Source: Pelagomonas calceolata | Lineage: Eukaryota; Sar; Pelagophyceae; Pelagomonadales; Pelagomonadaceae | Reading direction: 5' to 3' | Assembly (NCBI GenBank): GCA_918797485.1 | Contig: CAKKNE010000001.1 | Coordinates: forward strand, 3,720,001 to 3,784,000 | DNA length: 64,000 nucleotides | The notes under the pieces: model-generated | What the model was told of the DNA's origin: nothing | The model's input: the letters and a program-made list of their open reading frames with translations, nothing else | Database searches by the model: none | Shown: positions 28,308 to 37,000 of the stretch, piece after piece | How positions within the stretch are numbered: the stretch's first letter is position 1 | How the letters are laid out: every line of letters starts with the position of its first letter | Position numbers and translations under genes: made by a program

Positions 28308-29791
28308 TCACTCGACGAGGACGAGGACGCGGACGGCCGGAGTGCCCGGGACGGAGTCGACGGCGAGCGCCTCGTCGACGACGTTCACCGGCGACGCCGG
28401 CCGCGCTTTCGGCGCGGCGCAGGCAATGCGGAGCTTGACGGCGTGCGCGGCGCGCGTCGCCCGCTGCTCGCCGTCGGCGTCGTGGATCTGCGTCGCGTCT
28501 GAGGTCTCCGCGACGACGCGCGCGACGCGGAACTCGTGGCGGCCCGACACCTCGAGCTCCACCTCGACGCAACCGCCGCGCCAAGACGCACTCACAACAC
28601 ACGCTTTGAGGTAGGGCGCCTTCATCGCCTCCTCGGAGATGAGCGCCTCGCCGGCCGCGACGCGCAGGACGACCTGGCCCACCTCGCACAGGACGTCGAC
28701 GGCCTCGGGCGCCGTCGGCGCGCTCCAGCGCCGGAACCAGCCGTGGTCGAAGGCGACGCGGCGCGCCGCCTCGCTCCGGACGACCGCGAACGCGAATCGC
28801 GACGCGTCGCAGGCGCCCGGCGCGAAAGTTTGGTCGTCGGTCCAGGCGTCGCCGGGCGTGCGCCAGGCGGCGGCCGCCGCGCGGCTCGAGGCGACTCTTA
28901 CTTGATAGTCGGGCGCCTGGCGCGGCGACCCGGGCAGGGACGGGGCGTAGTACGCAGCACTGCGCAGTACTCCCGGACCGGGAGTACTGCGCAGTGCTGC
29001 GTAGTACCTGCGCAGTACTGCGGTTTTTATTTTAATTAATTTTTATTGTTTAGGGGGGGTCCCGGACGGCGGGCCGGGGCAGCCCGGGGGCTACTATACG
29101 CGGTCCTGGGCTGCCCATCACATCCCGGGACCATCTCTAGGCCATGTCTAGGTCAATGGGCCAGTAAATGGAGCCTCGAATACAGTAACGGGCGTGGTAT
29201 CGCCGAAAGTACCGAAATTTTGCCCCCATGGATATTTCACAGGAACTCTGGGGATGGATGCAGCTCGGAGAGATACGTCGATTTCCGGTCTCAGACTCCA
29301 CCGACTACGAACTGCCCTCAGACCCCTGCGTGGTATCATAGTACCCTAAGCTGTCCGTAGTACCCGCGCGGTACTACGCGCGGTACTACGCCCCGTCCCT
29401 GGACCCGGGCGGGCCGTCGCAGTACGACGCGCACGCGTCGCGCCAGGCCTCGAGCTTGGCGTCGATGTGCGCGAGCCAGACGCCGTAGGTCCGGAGCTCG
29501 CGGAGGGCGCACCTGCGCGACGGCGTTTGATCGCGGCCCGGATTCGCGGACCCGTCTATCAGTTGTCTTGCGCGCGGGGGGGGGGCGGCGGCGCCTAGCT
29601 CTCAGAATTTGAATTCTGCGAACGAGAGCGGCGCTCCGGCGTTCGACGCGGCGCTCGCACAGGATCTCGTCCTTGCCCGGCTGGTCCGTGTCCGCGGCGG
29701 CGTCTTCCAGGAATCTCTCTGTCTCCTCGACGGGGTCGATGGGGTCCCGCGCGAGCGCCTCGGCCGCCTCGTCCGGCGGCGGCGAGTACAT
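28308..29791 (-). CDS. Hypothetical protein gene interrupted by a 467-bp transposon
   Basis: I propose exon 1 at 29791-29661 (MYSPPPDEAAEALARDPIDP), an intron at 29660-29513 (GTGCGA to CGCAG), and a second coding part 29512-29402 that continues at 28926-28308. Joining the sequence across the transposon with one copy of its target repeat keeps the frame open (ASYCDGPPGS, PRQAPDYQVRV) and gives 286 residues. The C-terminal half is beta-rich (VGQVVLRVAAGEALI, VEVELEVSGRHEFRVARVV). No family was recognised. As present here the element adds 467 bp plus 8 bp, which is not a multiple of three, and no clean splice pair at its ends was found, so this allele may be non-functional. The exon 1 boundary is tentative. 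Confidence 0.55.
28935..29401. mobile_element. Non-autonomous hAT-like DNA transposon with 8-bp target duplication
   Basis: The element is 467 bp. Its inverted termini are CAGGGACGGGGCGTAGTAC at the left (28935) and the exact complement at the right (ending 29401). The 8-bp flanks GACCCGGG at 28927-28934 and 29402-29409 are identical. CAGGG ends plus 8-bp duplications are typical of hAT elements. Inside are a nearly perfect palindrome with arms of about 29 bp (28947-29007), an AT-rich stretch (29023-29053), two GGCAGCC-type heptamers near 29100, and a segment (29227-29312) shared with a foldback repeat at 62.4 kb. No transposase frame is present. The intact flanks imply a recent insertion. 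Confidence 0.88.
29227..29312 (+). repeat. Dispersed repeat segment, relative of the 62.4-kb foldback
   Basis: It contains CTCGGAGAGATACGTCGATT followed by TCTCAGACT and CACCGACTAC; the same order occurs at 62386-62440. The part before it (GGAACTCTGGGGATGGATGC) matches the reverse complement of the right arm of the 62.4-kb element with scattered mismatches. It lies inside the hAT-like element, so either that element carries an older repeat or both belong to one family. Confidence 0.65.
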
Positions 29792-29972
29792 ATCTATTCT
29801 AGCGCGCCAGGCGCCTCTCACGGCTTTCAAATTTCAATAGCTTTCCGCGCGAATCGCGCGCGGGGCGGACTCGGCGCGTCGCGTCGCGCGGCCCGACCGT
29901 AGATTTGACGTGCGAGGGCCGGCCTAAGCGCCTAAAAATCCGAGCGCGGGCCTCTCGTTTCATCCCGCGTAG

Positions 29973-30052
29973 CTAGCGGCCTGTAAGGCACTAGCAAGCC
30001 TGTGCTGCCAAATTTGGCTGCCAAAAGCAATCCAAAGCCGGCCGAGGCAGCC
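29973..30052. promoter_or_regulatory. CTAG-ended element plus GGCTGCC pair before exostosin-like gene
   Basis: A 22-bp element at 29973-29994 starts CTAGCGGCC and ends GCACTAG. It is followed by GGCTGCC at 30016-30022 and GGCAGCC at 30046-30052, the latter 1 bp before the ATG at 30054. Both motif classes are therefore stacked within 80 bp of this start. Confidence 0.5.
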
Positions 30053-30053
30053 C

Positions 30054-31589
30054 ATGGGGCGGCTGCCACTGCCCCTCGTCGTAACGCTCGCCGCGGCGGC
30101 GCCGTTTCGCATGGTCTTCAAGCGGCTGCCCAAGGATTCACCCATAGACGGCGCGCGTCGGGCGGCGCGCATTGAGGCCGTGCACCGCCAGCGCGCCATG
30201 TTGAAAGACGAGCACTGCCTCATCGATTCAATAAATACGACCCTGAAAACGACACGAGATATAATTGATTGGGGCGGTTCGGACCAATTGTTTGCCAAAT
30301 GGTGGGACGAGCACGTCGTGGACTTCACGCTGTCGTCGGAGAACTGCAAGAGTCGGGACTTTGCGACGTGTCTGGAGGGGCGGTGGCGGAAGGACGGCGT
30401 GACTGTCTTAAGAGCAGCAGGCCACTCGCCGTGCAAAGTGGCGCGGAACTTGCAATATACTTCAAATCCATACATTTATGTGAGCGTGGGCGAGAACTGG
30501 GGAGCGTTTTCTTCCCACCATGTCAATAGGACCGCAAACTGGAACTACTGGACCGACGCCAAAGAATGTGGAGGTAAAGTTGTCCCTGCGAAACATATCA
30601 GGGGCATGAAGGGCTACGGCTACGGTATGAAAGATGAAAATGAACTAATGAAGTACCACCGTCAGGTGCGCGACTGGCTCGATTCTCCTCAATTACGGTT
30701 GTTATTGACTACTCAAAGAACATCTCAAATAAGGCACCCGAAGGTCGTACCTCTACCTTTGGGGGTGAGGCACGTCAACGTCGCGTTGCTCATGAGTCTC
30801 ATAGTGGGTGCTGCCCGACCACCACGCAGTAGGTGGCTCCTCATCAACAATTCGGGCTGGCAATTTAGAGCAGCAATTAATGAAATGGTCTCCTCGAAAT
30901 TCTCGCCGCCCTTACAAAATACGTACTGCGCCAAGAAGTCCTGCCCTCTGTTGGAAAATGGACCGCCCGTCGTCTACAAGGGCCATACGTTAGATCAAAA
31001 GGCCTACACCGATTTGGCGCGGTATCCCTCGGATCTCGAGGCCTTTTACGAATTCTCGACGTACGGCCAGATCCTGACGTCGAAATTCGTCTTGTGCCCG
31101 CCCGGACTAGGACCGGACTCCTACCGCCTCTGGGAGGTCCTGTATTTGGGTGCTATTCCGGTGATCGAACGAACACAAGGAGGGTGGGACGACCTGCTCG
31201 TCGATTTGCCGGTGCTGCTCGTCGATTCTTACGACGAAATCACGCCCGAGTTTCTGCGGGAGAAGTACGCATTTATACTAGGCAAGTGCGGGACCTTCGA
31301 CCTGAGACGGCTCACCAAAGCCTACTACCTCCATTTGATAAGACGGCAGGGGACGACGCGCCTCGGCGAAGGGACGGCGCGGCCCCACGCTACGAAACGG
31401 GACGGCAGCCCCTACGCGCTGCGGCAGGCTTATCGGTTGGCGCCCGTGCCTCAATACTTGCGGGAGCGGCTGCCGCCTCATTTAAGACCGCCGAAGATGA
31501 AGCATACGGGCCGGTTTACACGCCCTGGGCTGAGGGCCGTGACGAAGCATACCGACCTCAGCAAACTGACGCAGCGAGGGGAGATTTAA
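30054..31589 (+). CDS. Exostosin-like glycosyltransferase (GT47-type), Golgi/ER
   Basis: A protein of 511 residues. The N-terminus MGRLPLPLVVTLAAAAPFRM is a short hydrophobic stretch that could be a signal peptide or type II anchor. The diagnostic block is near residues 346-370: SKFVLCPPGLGPDSYRLWEV then LYLGAIPVIE. This is the exostosin C-terminal nucleotide-sugar-binding pattern (C-P-x-G-x-G-x-D-x-x-R-x-W-E-x-L-x-x-G-x-I-P-V). An earlier part contains VPLPLGVRHVN and WLLINNSGWQFR, fitting the N-terminal Rossmann half. It probably transfers a sugar to a glycan in the secretory pathway; donor and acceptor are unknown. The C-terminus is basic. It ends 10 bp from the convergent TrmB gene. It has the CTAG-ended element and two GGCAGCC-type heptamers within 81 bp of its ATG. 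Confidence 0.8.
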   Translation: MGRLPLPLVVTLAAAAPFRMVFKRLPKDSPIDGARRAARIEAVHRQRAMLKDEHCLIDSINTTLKTTRDIIDWGGSDQLFAKWWDEHVVDFTLSSENCKSRDFATCLEGRWRKDGVTVLRAAGHSPCKVARNLQYTSNPYIYVSVGENWGAFSSHHVNRTANWNYWTDAKECGGKVVPAKHIRGMKGYGYGMKDENELMKYHRQVRDWLDSPQLRLLLTTQRTSQIRHPKVVPLPLGVRHVNVALLMSLIVGAARPPRSRWLLINNSGWQFRAAINEMVSSKFSPPLQNTYCAKKSCPLLENGPPVVYKGHTLDQKAYTDLARYPSDLEAFYEFSTYGQILTSKFVLCPPGLGPDSYRLWEVLYLGAIPVIERTQGGWDDLLVDLPVLLVDSYDEITPEFLREKYAFILGKCGTFDLRRLTKAYYLHLIRRQGTTRLGEGTARPHATKRDGSPYALRQAYRLAPVPQYLRERLPPHLRPPKMKHTGRFTRPGLRAVTKHTDLSKLTQRGEI

Positions 31590-31599
31590 TCTATGTTTG

Positions 31600-32457
31600 T
31601 TACGCGGGCACGAAGAGCGCTCGATACACACAATCAGCTGTGGAGGTAGAACCAAGCCCCGCGAGCACCGCCCTTTCCCGCTCCGTCTGGACTTGCAGCG
31701 GACTCGCACACAACCACCCCTCAGCGTCGTAGTCGCCTTCCAACCGCAGCTCGTCGCACGCCGCAAACCGCTCCCGCATCTCCTCGGCGACGTCCAAGAC
31801 GTCCGACGCGACGTAGACCGACGCCGACACTGGAGACGCGCAGACCGCGCTTGATATTGTCGCCGCCAGCTCCGGCGTGCAGACGCGCCGCTTCCGGTGC
31901 TTCTTCTTGAAATGAGGGTCGGGAAATTGTATACAGATACGTTCGAGCGGCGCGCCCGCGTTCGCGAGGTCGCCTAGTAATCGCCCCAGATCAACGTTCG
32001 CGTTGCACTGGAGGAAGGCGCAATTTGATAATGACTGGGCGCTTTGTTGCGCCCTTGCCACGGCCTCGGGCCTCAACTCTAATCCGAGGAAGTTCCGCGA
32101 CGCGTCATTGATTGCGGATTCGACGCACCAGCCGCCCAGCGCGCAGCCGACGTCTACTGTTAAAGGTTGGGTGCGGTCGTCGAAGATTGTTCGGGCCCAG
32201 TCCTCCGCCAATTCCGCCGGTTGCGTGGCGGCCGCGGAGAGCGGGTTGCGGTGGTGGCGCAGCCGCTTGACGCGCTTGCGCTTCGGTGGTGCGTCGACCT
32301 GGAAGCCGGCCGCGGCCCGGAACGCTTCCAGTTGCGCGTCGTCGACGGCTGCAGCTGCGAGACGCCGGCTGCAGCGTGCTGCCCTGGCCTGCTGGAGGCA
32401 GGCGGCGCGCCTGGCGGCAGCGGCGAGCAATAGCATTAATCGTCGTTTGTAGATCAT
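31600..32457 (-). CDS. trmB: tRNA (guanine-N7-)-methyltransferase, organellar form
   Basis: A protein of 285 residues. It is assigned to the TrmB family, which makes m7G46 in tRNA variable loops using S-adenosylmethionine. Seen: the SAM-binding motif VDVGCALGGW near residue 102, LGLELRPEAV after it, and the family signature QFPDPHFKKKHRKRR near 176. The N-terminal extension (MIYKRRLMLLLAAAARRAAC then an Arg/Ala-rich stretch) looks like an organelle presequence; the hydrophobic core would suit plastid import in a stramenopile, but mitochondrion is possible. Bacterial enzymes are about 240 residues, so the extra length is mainly the presequence. The stop is 10 bp from the convergent glycosyltransferase gene. 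Confidence 0.9.
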   Translation of the reverse strand: MIYKRRLMLLLAAAARRAACLQQARAARCSRRLAAAAVDDAQLEAFRAAAGFQVDAPPKRKRVKRLRHHRNPLSAAATQPAELAEDWARTIFDDRTQPLTVDVGCALGGWCVESAINDASRNFLGLELRPEAVARAQQSAQSLSNCAFLQCNANVDLGRLLGDLANAGAPLERICIQFPDPHFKKKHRKRRVCTPELAATISSAVCASPVSASVYVASDVLDVAEEMRERFAACDELRLEGDYDAEGWLCASPLQVQTERERAVLAGLGSTSTADCVYRALFVPA

Positions 32458-32522
32458 CTATGATTGATAAGCCAGCTTTGCACCCGCGTGGGCGATGCTC
32501 TGAAGGTGAAAGCGCTGAGCAG

Positions 32523-32544
32523 CTAGCGTATCGACACATACTAG
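32523..32544. promoter_or_regulatory. CTAG-ended element between TrmB and peroxidase genes
   Basis: A 22-bp element starts CTAGCGTATC and ends ATACTAG, 66 bp before the TrmB start and about 320 bp before the peroxidase start. The remaining non-coding bases between 32458 and 32864 show no gene or repeat that I can support. Confidence 0.5.
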
Positions 32545-32864
32545 CATACGAATCCGCGCGCAGGAACGGGTCCATCATCGCGGCACAACAGCGAAAGCGG
32601 CTTGATGCGTCTCGCAACACATTCCTGCCCCCATCACGCGCGTGCGCGTGTCGTCGCCGCGTCCGGCACGCGAAAGCAGCAAAGCGGGCCACACGTCCTC
32701 GGGTACGTACCGCACATCAACCGGTCACCCCGGACCCGACATCACACGTGTGGCAATTCCCCCTGCGGTCCGTTCTGACGCTAAATGATATTAATTCAAG
32801 TCTCTTTTTGGCACCGCGGAAGGACTTCAAACGCTGCCAGAGTCGGCCCAATTCAGCCAAAACA

Positions 32865-33935
32865 ATGCTCAAGCAAGCCGCCTTGATCACCTTTGCAAGC
32901 AGCGCCGCGGCCCTCCAAGCGCCGGGCCTGCAGGTGCTCCAGCGGAGCTTGCACACTCGCCTGCTGGCCAGCAGCGGCGCCGGAAAGAGCTTCACGCGCC
33001 TCCGCAGCACGACGTGTCCCGCGCAGGCCCATGAACCCACGACAGCGCTGGAGCGCGGCGCCGTCTTGAGAGGCGCCGTCGCGGCCGTCGTCGCGGCCGT
33101 CGCGCCCACCACGGCGCGCGCCGCCGACGCCGTCGACTACAAGGCCGTCGCGGCCGACATCGCGAAGATCATCAAGAGCGACCCGGACAAGGGCCCGACC
33201 TTCCTGCGGCTGGCCTGGCACTCGTCGGGCGACTACTCGAAGCAGGCGCGGGACGGCGGGTCAAGGGGAGGCACGATCCGCTTCAAGGAGGAATTAGCTC
33301 ATGGCGGCAACGCGGGCCTCGCCAAGGCCGTCAAGTGGCTCGAGCCCGTCAAGAAGGCCCACCCCGGCGCGTCCTACGCCGACATCTTCACGCTCGCCGG
33401 CGTCGTCGCCATCAAGGAGGCCAACGGACCCGTTATAGGGTGGAGCTCGGGTCGCGTGGACGAGCCCGTCTCATCCGTCGCGCCGGACGGCCGCCTGCCG
33501 AACGCCGACATGGGGTCTCCCGCAAAGACGGCGGACCATTTGCGCGACGGCGTCTTCTACCGCATGGGCTTCGACGACCGCGAAATTGTGGCATTGTCCG
33601 GTGCCCACGCGCTGGGGCGCTGCCACCCGGACGCTTCTGGCTACGACGGGCCCTGGACGCCGACGCCGACGACGCTCAACAACGGCTACTATTCCCTCCT
33701 GCTCAACGTCGAGTGGACGCCGCGCGCCTGGGACGGCCCCTTCCAGTACGAGGACCCGTCGAAGAAGCTCATGATGCTCCCCTCGGACTTGCTCTTGGTG
33801 ACGGACAAAAAATTCGCCAAGTACACGAAGCAGTACGCCAGGGACAACGCCAGGTTCTTTGCGGACTTTGCCGCGGCCTTCCAGAAGCTCGAGGAGAACG
33901 GGTGTTCTGGGTTGACGCCGACGGAGTGGGCCTGA
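32865..33935 (+). CDS. Class I haem peroxidase (ascorbate peroxidase-like), thylakoid lumen predicted
   Basis: The start is the ATG at 32865; the upstream codons of the longer frame are not protein-like. The product of 356 residues has three targeting parts: a signal-like helix (MLKQAALITFASSAAALQAP), a basic transit region, then a second hydrophobic segment ending PTTARAADA (ALERGAVLRGAVAAVVAAV before it), an Ala-x-Ala lumen-transfer pattern. The catalytic domain shows the distal LRLAWHSSGDY near 114 (Arg, Trp, His) and the proximal ALSGAHALGRCH near 243. It should reduce hydrogen peroxide, probably with ascorbate; a cytochrome c peroxidase-like donor preference cannot be excluded. The length after processing (about 265) fits single-domain class I enzymes. 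Confidence 0.9.
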   Translation: MLKQAALITFASSAAALQAPGLQVLQRSLHTRLLASSGAGKSFTRLRSTTCPAQAHEPTTALERGAVLRGAVAAVVAAVAPTTARAADAVDYKAVAADIAKIIKSDPDKGPTFLRLAWHSSGDYSKQARDGGSRGGTIRFKEELAHGGNAGLAKAVKWLEPVKKAHPGASYADIFTLAGVVAIKEANGPVIGWSSGRVDEPVSSVAPDGRLPNADMGSPAKTADHLRDGVFYRMGFDDREIVALSGAHALGRCHPDASGYDGPWTPTPTTLNNGYYSLLLNVEWTPRAWDGPFQYEDPSKKLMMLPSDLLLVTDKKFAKYTKQYARDNARFFADFAAAFQKLEENGCSGLTPTEWA

Positions 33936-34049
33936 CTTCTCTGACGATGGGCGCGCCGAGGGTTTTGTGGTGGGCGACCCGTCACAACGAACGGCGCGCG
34001 CGCGCGATCCCCTAACTATTAATAACACACAAATTCCACTTACGAGTCA

Positions 34050-37000
34050 TCAGACAGTAGAGTGGTCAAACGATGGCCGGGACACTTGTGACGGCCGGGA
34101 GAGGTCATACGTCACAGAATCCGACTCCAGCGTCATGAGCGCGTAGTCCGCCTTCGTCCAGCGAGCTTTATGCATCAGATCGACGGGTGGACCCTCCGCG
34201 ATTGCAGCGGGCGCGGGCGCGGGCACCGGCGCCTCGACGACCGTTTTACTGGAAATGACGAAGCGCCGGTCCTTCGCCGGTAATCCAGCTAACATCAACC
34301 CCGCCTCGTCCCCATACAAATCGGACGAGCACTCGACGCCCAATCTGTACTTCGACCGCTCGGCGACGTAGGCGAGTCGGTTAATCGCGTCGTTCCCGAG
34401 CTCAAAGTTCCGCGACAACCCTATTGAAAGGTGGGGGCGCGGGTCCGGCGGCGGTGGACGCGGCTTCGTATCAAGTTCCTCTTCCTCCGCGCCCGGCGCC
34501 CGGACCCCGATCCAGGCCCTTGGTCTTTCCACGCTAAATTGAAAACACAGCTCGTCAGCTAACGCGAAGCCCGTCTGCGGCCCGCAGCCGCACCGCGCCA
34601 GATCCAACCGACTTAATGAAGGTGTGGCCGCCGCGGCTTTTGCCAGAGCTGCACATCCTCTATCCCCTAAATCAGGATTGTCTTTCAGCACTAAAACCTC
34701 GAGATGTCTACGCTTTGTCGAGGAAGGCGGCTTCCGCTCGGGCTTGCTCCACGCGGCGCCACAGTATAGTCGCCCCGACGCGTCCTTGCAGTCGCTGGTG
34801 CACTCGACGTCGCGCCACTCCACCACAGGCTCCTCACCTCGCGGTAAATCCCTAAGAATAACAGCACCCATCGCATCGGACGTCGCCAGGTCCTTGTCCC
34901 AAATCTTCAATTCCACGACGGAATCTTGCGGCGCCCGGACCTCGCACTCTACAACATAATTCCACTCGGGGCTCAAATTCTTCTTGACCACCTGCGTCTT
35001 GCCGACCTTCTTCCCGTCCACTTTCACGACGACGTAGGGGTCGCTGCTGCGGTTTTTTGATTGAAGGGCCCAGTCCTTTATTACGAGGTTTTCGGCTTTT
35101 TGTACTGAGATGCTCAACAGAGATAGGGGCTCCTCGTTCTCATTGACATTGTTGTGGGCATCCAAACCCGCCGCTATCACATAGGCTGCATACCCCTGGA
35201 GGCGACACCCTGCTAGTGATAAGTTCGAGGGGCAGGCGGGTCCACCAATCAAAGCCTTGAGCTGTCCTACTAATGTAGGCGCGTTGAAGGAGTTGCCGTC
35301 CAATACGAATCGCGTCAACGGTTTCGCTTGCCTCTCCGACGTCCGGAGCATGACGGCTTCTAGGATACATGATAGCGCACCGGGCCCGAGACACGCACCA
35401 TCTAAAGCCAGTTCTCGCAATGTATCAGTATCAAGATCCTTCCTAACTAAACCTCTAGCCAAAGCCTTGCCAAAACCAACGGAGCACCGCGCGCGGTGGA
35501 CGCAGATCGCTGTAGAACGCCCCCGAGCCGCCAGCAGGCCGCACGCCGCGCCGGCCCTTCGATCCAAATACAAATCGCGGGCCTCGCCAGCTAACACAAG
35601 CTTCGGCGGCTTTGATGAACGGAGCAACTTGCCTGATCTTCTACGAGCCGTCAGGGCCGTGGACGCTGCCGGCGCTAGTAAGGCTGCCGCCGCTAACAGC
35701 ACATCCTCGGACCCATAGAACGGCGCCTCCAGGACCACGGCGTCCGCCGATGAAGCTAAAGCAACTAATTCACCTCTCCCAAGGTCATGAGAGCGCCAGG
35801 CTAACACCCCACACTTCGCGACGCGCCGCCGCGCCTCGAAATACTGGGACGAGAGGCCCTCCCTCGAGCGGTGCGCTCGTGATGAAGATAATGCAGTGGG
35901 CATCGCCGGCAGGTCCACTTCCTCCTCAGGTCGTTGTTGGGCTACGGGCACCGCTTCTTCCGTCTCTGTTTCAACAACTGCCGTCTTCGTAACTACTGGA
36001 GCCTTCTCTTTCTTTGAGGAAGAACCAAACCACGACTTCTTCTGCTTCTTCACCGGAAGATCTTCGGCCCTCTCGACAATAGGACCGACGCGGCACCCCA
36101 CAAAGATCCGGCCCGTGGCGTCCTTGCAGTCCTTAGTTGTCTGTACATCTAACCACCGCGCTTCACCGAAGGGATATGACAACTCGACCGACCCCATCGC
36201 ATCGGACCCGACTAAATCTTTATCGCGGATCTCGAACTCCAGTACTGAACTTGACAAGTGCTCCTCCAGCACTTCCGTCTCGAGCGCGAACGACCAGACG
36301 GGATTGAGGGACTTATCAACAACAAGTGTCTTGCCGAGTTCCTTCCCGTCCAGCTTCACGACCACGTAGGGGTCACTGGTCCGATTCGCCTTGCGGAAGG
36401 ACCAGTCCTTTGCCACGAGATTCTCGCCCTTCTCTACTACTATAGACAGAGGCGCATACCTCAAAAGTTTGAGCGGTGGCGGTGCTTCTTCCTCTTTTAC
36501 GGGTTCCTCCTTTTTCTTGGACGAGAAGAAGCTCTTCTTCTGCTTTTTTGGCGGGAACAAACCGCGTATCGACGCCACGCCTTTAGCTGCTAACAAATCA
36601 GTAAACTTCGACAAGTAAACCCGTCTCTGCCGTCGTCGAAAGTCCAGCATGAGAGAACGCTGCCTCTTCTTGAGGTGGCGGTCCGCGACGCGCCTTCTAG
36701 CCGCGGCAGACCTAGCTAGTAACATGACCATGCGCCCGCAGAGCCAGTTCGCCGCTCTAGCTTTCATTGATCTGTAAGCTTTATCGTAGGCTAACGCAGC
36801 TAACAAGGCGTCGGCTTTGTCGACGGCGCGCTGTGCGGCCTCCCGTTGCTTCCGCCATATCCACAGCGTCTTGAACCCACGCCACATCCTTATTTTGGTT
36901 CGATCTTCTTTCGACCCGATACACCTCCTGATTTTCGCATTCTGTTCCCGCTTGATGCGAGCCAGCTCCCGGTAGTGGCGCAGGGCCCATGTACCCTTCA

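Noticed and set aside
29023-29053. AT-rich stretch as an origin or promoter
   Set aside because: It lies inside the hAT-like element and has no further support.
32286-32864. Upstream extension of the peroxidase frame
   Set aside because: Overlaps TrmB antisense and a CTAG-ended element; it would bury the plastid leader.
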